Origin: an uncultured Lacticaseibacillus sp.
Lineage (GTDB): Bacteria > Bacillota > Bacilli > Lactobacillales > Lactobacillaceae
Assembly: GCA_934370925.1 (NCBI GenBank)
Contig: CAKRNG010000008.1
Coordinates: forward strand, 14,836 to 78,835
Direction of reading: 5' to 3'
DNA: 64,000 bases
The notes under the pieces are model-generated. The model was given only the letters and a program-made list of their open reading frames with translations, was not told the origin of the DNA and made no database searches. This document shows positions 59,062 through 64,000 of the stretch, piece after piece. Position 1 is the first letter of the stretch. Each line of letters opens with the position of its first letter. The position numbers and the translations under genes are program-made.

Positions 59062-61404
59062 ATGAAAAAAATTGCGTTAGTTGGGTTTAACATATTTAGT
59101 CCTGGTGGCACAAGCAGAAGCAATTTAAATCTAATTGCAGAATTTAAAGAAGCGGGTTATAGTAGTGTCTTTTATAATTATCAGAGTTTCTCAAAGTGTG
59201 ATGTGAAGAGGCTTAGAGAAGAGAATCCGTACTTGGTTGGGTGTCCGTTTAAGACTTTCGATGACTTAAGTCATATTGAAGAATGCGAATATGTATTTGT
59301 GACGAGAGAAGAATTTTTTTGTTTGGCTCCGTTTATCAGGCAACAAACTAATGCGAAAATAATTGGTGAGATTCATGCACCACTATCTACGATAAGACCG
59401 GATGACATTCGGCCTTATTTGTCGTCAATTACGTGTGTACGTGTTGCTACGGACGGCATTAGGAAAGAGTTTATCAGGCGCTTTGATTACTCAAGGGTGT
59501 ACGCGCAGCGTGTTAGTTTAAAACACGTTAATACACAAGCAATGCTGAATAAGGACTTTTCGAACTCAAAAATAAATTTACACGTGTTGGCTCGATTCGA
59601 TTATGTTAAAGATATTGAGTATTCAATCCGACTAGTTGATTATTTAGTTAATTCTAAAAAGATAAGTTCGGTTAATTACTATATAAATGGATATGGTAGT
59701 GGTGAAGAAAATTATCGAGAGTTAGTTAAGGAATATGGACTAGAAGATTACGTCTTTATAAATAAAGATGTACCAAATAATCATATTTATCTTTGTACTT
59801 CTAGGGCGGAAACGTTTGGATATTCTATTGTGGAGGAAATAAGTGAGGGAGATCCGGTCATTCTTTACAAAGGTGACGATGGTGTTCTAAAGGAAAATTT
59901 CTCTGAGTTTCGAAACTGTTTGTGGATTACAAAGGATATTTCGCGGGATGCAGATGCAATAGAAGCCTTTGTTAAAAACGAAATTCGCCAAGAATCATAT
60001 TACTTCAATCTCAAGGTGATTGAGAAGTGGAAGCAAGGATACGTTGAAAAGTTCGAAACAAATGTAGCAAAATTTCAACTTGAGTCAAATGAGAAAATAA
60101 AGCAGGCTGTTATTTTTTCGGATGTTAAGAAAATTGTTAATCAAAAGTTAAATATCGATAAATTACGTGGCCTTAGGCTAATATACTATCGATTAAGGCA
60201 GCTACCTGTAATTGGCAGAATCATTAGAAACGAAAAATTGAGACGTAAAATACTGCGTATTATTAAACTTATTACGCATAGTAAATTTGAAGCGGCAGTT
60301 GCTGTTGATGAGAATCAATTTTTTATAGAGTCATTTCATGGCACCAATTTTGCTGGTGATCCAAAATATTTTGCTCTGTCCATTAAGGAAAATAAGCCTA
60401 AGGCGAAAATTTATGTTAGTTCAATAAATCAGTTTGTGGATAATGAGATTGCTAATAATGGATTGTTACCAGTACGAGTGGGTAGTGTAGATTATCTGCA
60501 AAAATTTAAGGCTAGTAAATATGTATTCATGAATGGAAATAGCCTTGACAAGGCCGGGAAAAATAAAAATCAAGTTTTTGTTCAAACTTGGCATGGTTTT
60601 CCGTTAAAGAAAATGGTCAATGATTTAGCGGATTCACAGCAACGAAAAAAAGAGTCTATGGCATTTGAACCGAGAATGAAAAAATGGGATTTTCTAACAA
60701 CCTCGTCGGTTTATAACACTGAACTATTAACAAGTGCGTTTGACTTAAAAGAAAATGCCGCTTTAAAGATTATAAGTCGAGGCACTCCTAAAAATGAATA
60801 TTTATTAAAGAATAGAAACGACAATAACGAACGACAACGAGTATATAAAAAATACTTTAATCGTGAAGAGATAAAGCCAACGCATTTTGTCTTGTTTTGT
60901 CCGACGTGGCGAAAGGATAACCGAGAACAAGTATTCAGTGTCGACTTGGTTCGAGTGATTGAACATTTGCCGAAGAACTATGAACTGATTGTTAAGCTTC
61001 ATCCTAATGAGGGTGAATTGTACAAAAAATATGCTGCGCTAAATGAAAGAATACACTGTTTTAAAAATGAAATTGTTGATATTCAAGAACTATATATATT
61101 ATCTGACGTTTTAATATCTGATTACTCGTCAGCAATGTTTGATTTCTCGTTACTTGAAAGACCAATCATTGTTTTGCAAGAGGATGAAGAGAATTATGTT
61201 AAACAAATTGGATGGTATTTTGATATTAAAAAAGTGTTAGGCATGGATGGCGTGAAACTAACATCCGAAGAATTAGCGAAGACAATTTTAAACACTAATA
61301 TGGATGAAGTAAATCAATATACGCGCTTAATTAAAACCAAACTATTATCGGGTGAGCACGTGGGTGCAACTAACGAAGCGCTTAACATTATTTTTGGTGA
61401 ATAA
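59062..61404 (+). CDS. Fusion: glycosyltransferase then CDP-glycerol glycerophosphotransferase
   Basis: A 780-residue protein. Residues about 1-350 form a GT-B glycosyltransferase (MKKIALVGFNIFSPGGTSRSN, then NLHVLARFDYVKDIEYSI and CTSRAETFGYSIVEEISEGDP). From about 415 on is a TagF-type domain: FFIESFHGTNFAGDPKYFAL, QTWHGFPLKKMVND (catalytic His), VLFCPTWRKDN, LIVKLHPNEGELYKKY and LISDYSSAMFDFSLLERP. It may link sugar addition to glycerol-phosphate chain growth. It starts 9 bases after tagD. Domain order is the reverse of the next gene. Confidence 0.88.
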   Translation: MKKIALVGFNIFSPGGTSRSNLNLIAEFKEAGYSSVFYNYQSFSKCDVKRLREENPYLVGCPFKTFDDLSHIEECEYVFVTREEFFCLAPFIRQQTNAKIIGEIHAPLSTIRPDDIRPYLSSITCVRVATDGIRKEFIRRFDYSRVYAQRVSLKHVNTQAMLNKDFSNSKINLHVLARFDYVKDIEYSIRLVDYLVNSKKISSVNYYINGYGSGEENYRELVKEYGLEDYVFINKDVPNNHIYLCTSRAETFGYSIVEEISEGDPVILYKGDDGVLKENFSEFRNCLWITKDISRDADAIEAFVKNEIRQESYYFNLKVIEKWKQGYVEKFETNVAKFQLESNEKIKQAVIFSDVKKIVNQKLNIDKLRGLRLIYYRLRQLPVIGRIIRNEKLRRKILRIIKLITHSKFEAAVAVDENQFFIESFHGTNFAGDPKYFALSIKENKPKAKIYVSSINQFVDNEIANNGLLPVRVGSVDYLQKFKASKYVFMNGNSLDKAGKNKNQVFVQTWHGFPLKKMVNDLADSQQRKKESMAFEPRMKKWDFLTTSSVYNTELLTSAFDLKENAALKIISRGTPKNEYLLKNRNDNNERQRVYKKYFNREEIKPTHFVLFCPTWRKDNREQVFSVDLVRVIEHLPKNYELIVKLHPNEGELYKKYAALNERIHCFKNEIVDIQELYILSDVLISDYSSAMFDFSLLERPIIVLQEDEENYVKQIGWYFDIKKVLGMDGVKLTSEELAKTILNTNMDEVNQYTRLIKTKLLSGEHVGATNEALNIIFGE

Positions 61405-61424
61405 TTTGTAGGAGGGCACTTAAG

Positions 61425-63911
61425 GTGGATATAAACGGAGTTATTAGAACATACGTTAAAAATACGGGGAACAAAGGATTTGTTCGTCGTATGAATTATC
61501 AGAAGGCATATGAAAGTGTTAAAACGAAGGGGAATGTCGTCTTTTATGAATCTTTCTTCGGAAAGAACATTACAGATAATCCACTTGCACTTTTTGAATA
61601 TCTTTTTGAACAAGACAAAGAAAAAAAGTTAACTCATATCTGGGCATTTAATCCAGACGAAGATAATGGATATTATCAATACTACAAGCAATTTAAAAAT
61701 GTGAAATTCGTTCAACCACACACAAAGAAATATTTCACGGCACTTTGCCAAGCAAAATATTTAGTCACAAATGTTTCCATGCCGTTTTACTTTGTTAAAA
61801 AAGATGATCAGATTATAATTGACACGTGGCACGGTACGCCATTAAAGGCAATTGGACGCGAAACAGCAGGTAGTATTACTCAAAATTTCAATGTGACGAG
61901 AAGCTTTTTGGCGAGTGATTTTTTGCTGTCTCCTAATCCATTCACGACAGATAAGCTAGTGTATAGCTATGATATAGATGGTATCTATAAAGGTCGGGTG
62001 CTGGAAAGCGGATATCCTCGTATTGATGTCTTAAAGGGTAATTCAGATCCTAAAGTTGTCAAAGATAGCTTAACTAGTTTAAATATTGATAGAAACAAAA
62101 AAATTGTTTTATATGCGCCTACTTGGCGAGGCGGGATGGGAGCTGCTGAAAACAATATAGATTCATTAATTGAGTTGGTTCAGGATATGGCCGATAAAAT
62201 GGATTTGGCCAAGTATCAGTTGCTTGTCAAAGTACATCCACTTGCAGCTCGGTACTTGACGGATGTATCAATTGACGGTGTTGTTTTTGTACCTACCTGG
62301 TTAGATGCTAATCAGCTCCTATATTATTCTGATATTTTGATAACGGACTATTCTAGTATTTTCTTCGATTACCTAGTTCTAGATCGTCCTATTATCTTTT
62401 TCCAGTATGATCGTGAAAGCTATTTGGATGATCGAGGTGCGTACCTTGATTTTGATCGGCTGCCAGGGGCTACGTGCCAGACAACTACGGAAGTTATTGA
62501 TTTAATTAATAACTCCGATAATATTATGGGACAGCATACAGAAGTGATTAATGAGTTTAAAGATATGTATACGCCTTATGAAGACGGTGCCGTTTGTGAG
62601 CGAGTGGTAAATCGAGTTTTTCACAGTCATAAAAATGAGGTTCGCGAACTTACGTTTGATAACGGCAAAAAGAATGTTGTCATTCACGCGGGAGCGTTTA
62701 GAAATAATGGTGTGACCTCATCCCTACTAAACTTGACGTCGTTTTTTGACTATGAAAATTACAACCTTATTGTTATTGATAAATCTGCGGCAGATGAAAC
62801 CTTCAATCGGTATGCATCAAAAGTTGATAAGCGGGCGCATTTATTATTCCGAGGTTATCCGTTTAATCTCACATATTCAGAATGGATTTCATATCAAAAT
62901 ATTTTGTATAAGGGAGAAATTGGAAACGAAGAAAAACACAGACAGTTAGTTACAGAGGAATGGCGTCGACTTTTAGGTGATACACCAATCTATACTGCGA
63001 TTGAATTTTCTGGATACAGTCCAATATGGTGCTATATGATGGCATTTGCGCCAGCAGACAAAAAATATATTTATCTGCATAATGATATGATGGCTGAGGC
63101 AACTAAGGTTGTTAGAGGTAAAAAGATTCATGAGCAGAAGTTCTCTGTAGTATTTAAACTATATAAGTACTTCGACAAGCTGTGCACCGTTGGTCAACAG
63201 ACTTTAGATTTGAATAAACAGAAATTAGGAGAATACACGCGTCCAGATCAATTTACGTATATTCCGAATACGATTGATGCAAATTCACTTTTTGAATTCA
63301 AAGAAAACCCACGTACTGATTTGGTATCTTTTAAAGATGAAAAGTATATAAGCATTGATACTAATTCTGGTTTTGGTAAGGTGACAACAACATTACTTAG
63401 TGCACCAACTGATGAAGGCGTTAATTTTGTCAATATTGGTAGACTATCTCCCGAAAAAGGACAAGATAGGTTACTAGAAGCCTTCAAGATACTACAGAAT
63501 GAAAGCAATGATAAGCATAAGCTGTATATCTTGGGTGATGGTGCAGATGATGCGCTACTGAAGAGCTTGGCCGAGTCGCTGCATATAAAAAATTCTGTAG
63601 TCTTTGCCGGATTTACTACAGCCGGTACGGAGCTCTTGTATAATTTGGATTGTTTAGTTCAACCATCCCGTCATGAAGGGCAACCGATGGTGTTATTAGA
63701 AGCACTGGCAATGGAGAAACCAATTGTGGCAACTGATATTGCAGGAAACAAATCTGCTTTGGATGGGACCGGGGTTAAACTCTATGACGATAGCGTTCAG
63801 GGAATATATGAAGGTATGCGAGATTTCGTGAATGGTAAAGTTAAATCGGTTAAATTTGATGTTGACGGTTATAACAATGCGGCAATGAAACGCTTTAGTG
63901 TTCTACTTTAA
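61425..63911 (+). CDS. Fusion: CDP-glycerol glycerophosphotransferase then glycosyltransferase
   Basis: An 828-residue protein starting at GTG 61425, after TAGGAGGG. Residues about 25-400 are the TagF-type domain: VVFYESFFGKNITDNPLALF, IDTWHGTPLKAIGRE (catalytic His), VLYAPTWRGG, LLVKVHPLAARYL and ILITDYSSIFFDYLVLDRP. From about 420 a GT4-like glycosyltransferase follows, with VNIGRLSPEKGQDRLLEAF, LYILGDGADDALL and QPSRHEGQPMVLLEALAMEK. It is cotranscribed with the preceding mirror-image fusion. Together they suggest a glycosylated poly(glycerol phosphate) chain. Confidence 0.9.
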   Translation: MDINGVIRTYVKNTGNKGFVRRMNYQKAYESVKTKGNVVFYESFFGKNITDNPLALFEYLFEQDKEKKLTHIWAFNPDEDNGYYQYYKQFKNVKFVQPHTKKYFTALCQAKYLVTNVSMPFYFVKKDDQIIIDTWHGTPLKAIGRETAGSITQNFNVTRSFLASDFLLSPNPFTTDKLVYSYDIDGIYKGRVLESGYPRIDVLKGNSDPKVVKDSLTSLNIDRNKKIVLYAPTWRGGMGAAENNIDSLIELVQDMADKMDLAKYQLLVKVHPLAARYLTDVSIDGVVFVPTWLDANQLLYYSDILITDYSSIFFDYLVLDRPIIFFQYDRESYLDDRGAYLDFDRLPGATCQTTTEVIDLINNSDNIMGQHTEVINEFKDMYTPYEDGAVCERVVNRVFHSHKNEVRELTFDNGKKNVVIHAGAFRNNGVTSSLLNLTSFFDYENYNLIVIDKSAADETFNRYASKVDKRAHLLFRGYPFNLTYSEWISYQNILYKGEIGNEEKHRQLVTEEWRRLLGDTPIYTAIEFSGYSPIWCYMMAFAPADKKYIYLHNDMMAEATKVVRGKKIHEQKFSVVFKLYKYFDKLCTVGQQTLDLNKQKLGEYTRPDQFTYIPNTIDANSLFEFKENPRTDLVSFKDEKYISIDTNSGFGKVTTTLLSAPTDEGVNFVNIGRLSPEKGQDRLLEAFKILQNESNDKHKLYILGDGADDALLKSLAESLHIKNSVVFAGFTTAGTELLYNLDCLVQPSRHEGQPMVLLEALAMEKPIVATDIAGNKSALDGTGVKLYDDSVQGIYEGMRDFVNGKVKSVKFDVDGYNNAAMKRFSVLL

Positions 63912-63922
63912 AATAAATATTA

Positions 63923-63949
63923 AGGCTCTGTGTCAATCGGTGTTGAAGA
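63923..63949. mobile_element. Possible end of an ISL3-like element
   Basis: GGCTCTGTGTCAATCGG, followed by TGTTGAAG, resembles the terminal repeats of ISL3-family elements in lactobacilli (GGCTCTxTGTCAAAT type). No transposase lies inside the window; if real, the element continues to the right or only an end is left. Confidence 0.35.
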
Positions 63950-63965
63950 ATAAATTTATTCTTTT

Positions 63966-63996
63966 AGAAGATCTCCTGTTTAGGGGGTCTTTTTTG
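63966..63996 (+). terminator. Possible terminator after the teichoic-acid genes
   Basis: AGATCTCC / GGGGGTCT followed by TTTTTT, 60 bases beyond the last stop codon. Confidence 0.55.
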
Positions 63997-64000
63997 TTAT

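Noticed and set aside
1..64000. tRNA or rRNA genes
   Set aside because: No cloverleaf with a GGTTCGAATCC-type T arm and no rRNA-like stretch was noticed on either strand; a tRNAscan run would settle this.

Overview
The window looks like a Lactobacillaceae chromosome (Firmicutes). AGGAGG-type ribosome sites, T-box leaders, a CcpA-type cre site, a LysC/DAP lysine pathway through N-acetyl intermediates, TagGH teichoic-acid export and LPxTG-free secreted proteins with SH3/GW-like repeats all fit. The species cannot be named from sequence alone. About the first 51 kb is fairly GC-rich. From about 52.7 kb to the right end the DNA is visibly AT-rich and carries a damaged IS1380-type element.

Layout: 3' end of a D-serine dehydratase (1-516); deoC-deoB-deoD nucleoside catabolism behind a promoter overlapped by a cre-like site (1592-4302); a 1236-residue MMPL/RND-type membrane protein (4612-8322); an NCS1 permease (9327-10682); a minus-strand methionine operon metA-metI-metC-hom behind a Met-specific T-box (11297-15960); divergent lysC and lysine-riboswitch-lysA, followed by dapD, a deacetylase, dapA, dapB, patA and asd (16724-27094); nagB with a paired NagR-type operator (27798-28581); a probable small RNA (29076-29161); a DinG-like helicase, a protein with a histone-H1-like tail, a TauE/DUF1634 pair, a nitroreductase, glycerate kinase and a GntP permease (29341-38430); a 4.3-kb secreted-protein/ABC-transporter cassette flanked by 72-bp direct repeats (38522-42923); a sulfur-amino-acid uptake region with tcyP and oppA (43413-47623); and cell-envelope genes (47811-63911), including tagH-tagG-tagD and two large teichoic-acid polymerase-like fusions with mirrored domain order.

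Two things stand out. First, two very short, well-initiated open reading frames begin with runs of cysteine codons (MTCCMC at 43822 and MCCCCC at 45496) upstream of the cystine transporter gene tcyP and of an oligopeptide-binding protein gene. They look like cysteine-sensing leader peptides, and the first lies downstream of a Met T-box, so tcyP seems to be double-gated. Second, the GC-rich part is littered with at least six families (called A-F here) of structured intergenic repeats of 70-400 bp. Copies keep short conserved cores, while the stems differ in sequence yet stay complementary, in some cases perfectly over 20-24 bp. One family (A) begins at stop codons; another (D) has inserted inside a composite C/B copy. 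None were seen in the AT-rich right end, which supports later acquisition of that segment.

The metabolic genes form a coherent aspartate-family block: aspartokinase, aspartate-semialdehyde dehydrogenase, homoserine dehydrogenase, methionine synthesis to homocysteine, and lysine/DAP synthesis lacking only dapF. Each branch has its own RNA switch. No tRNA, rRNA, CRISPR array or prophage was recognised.
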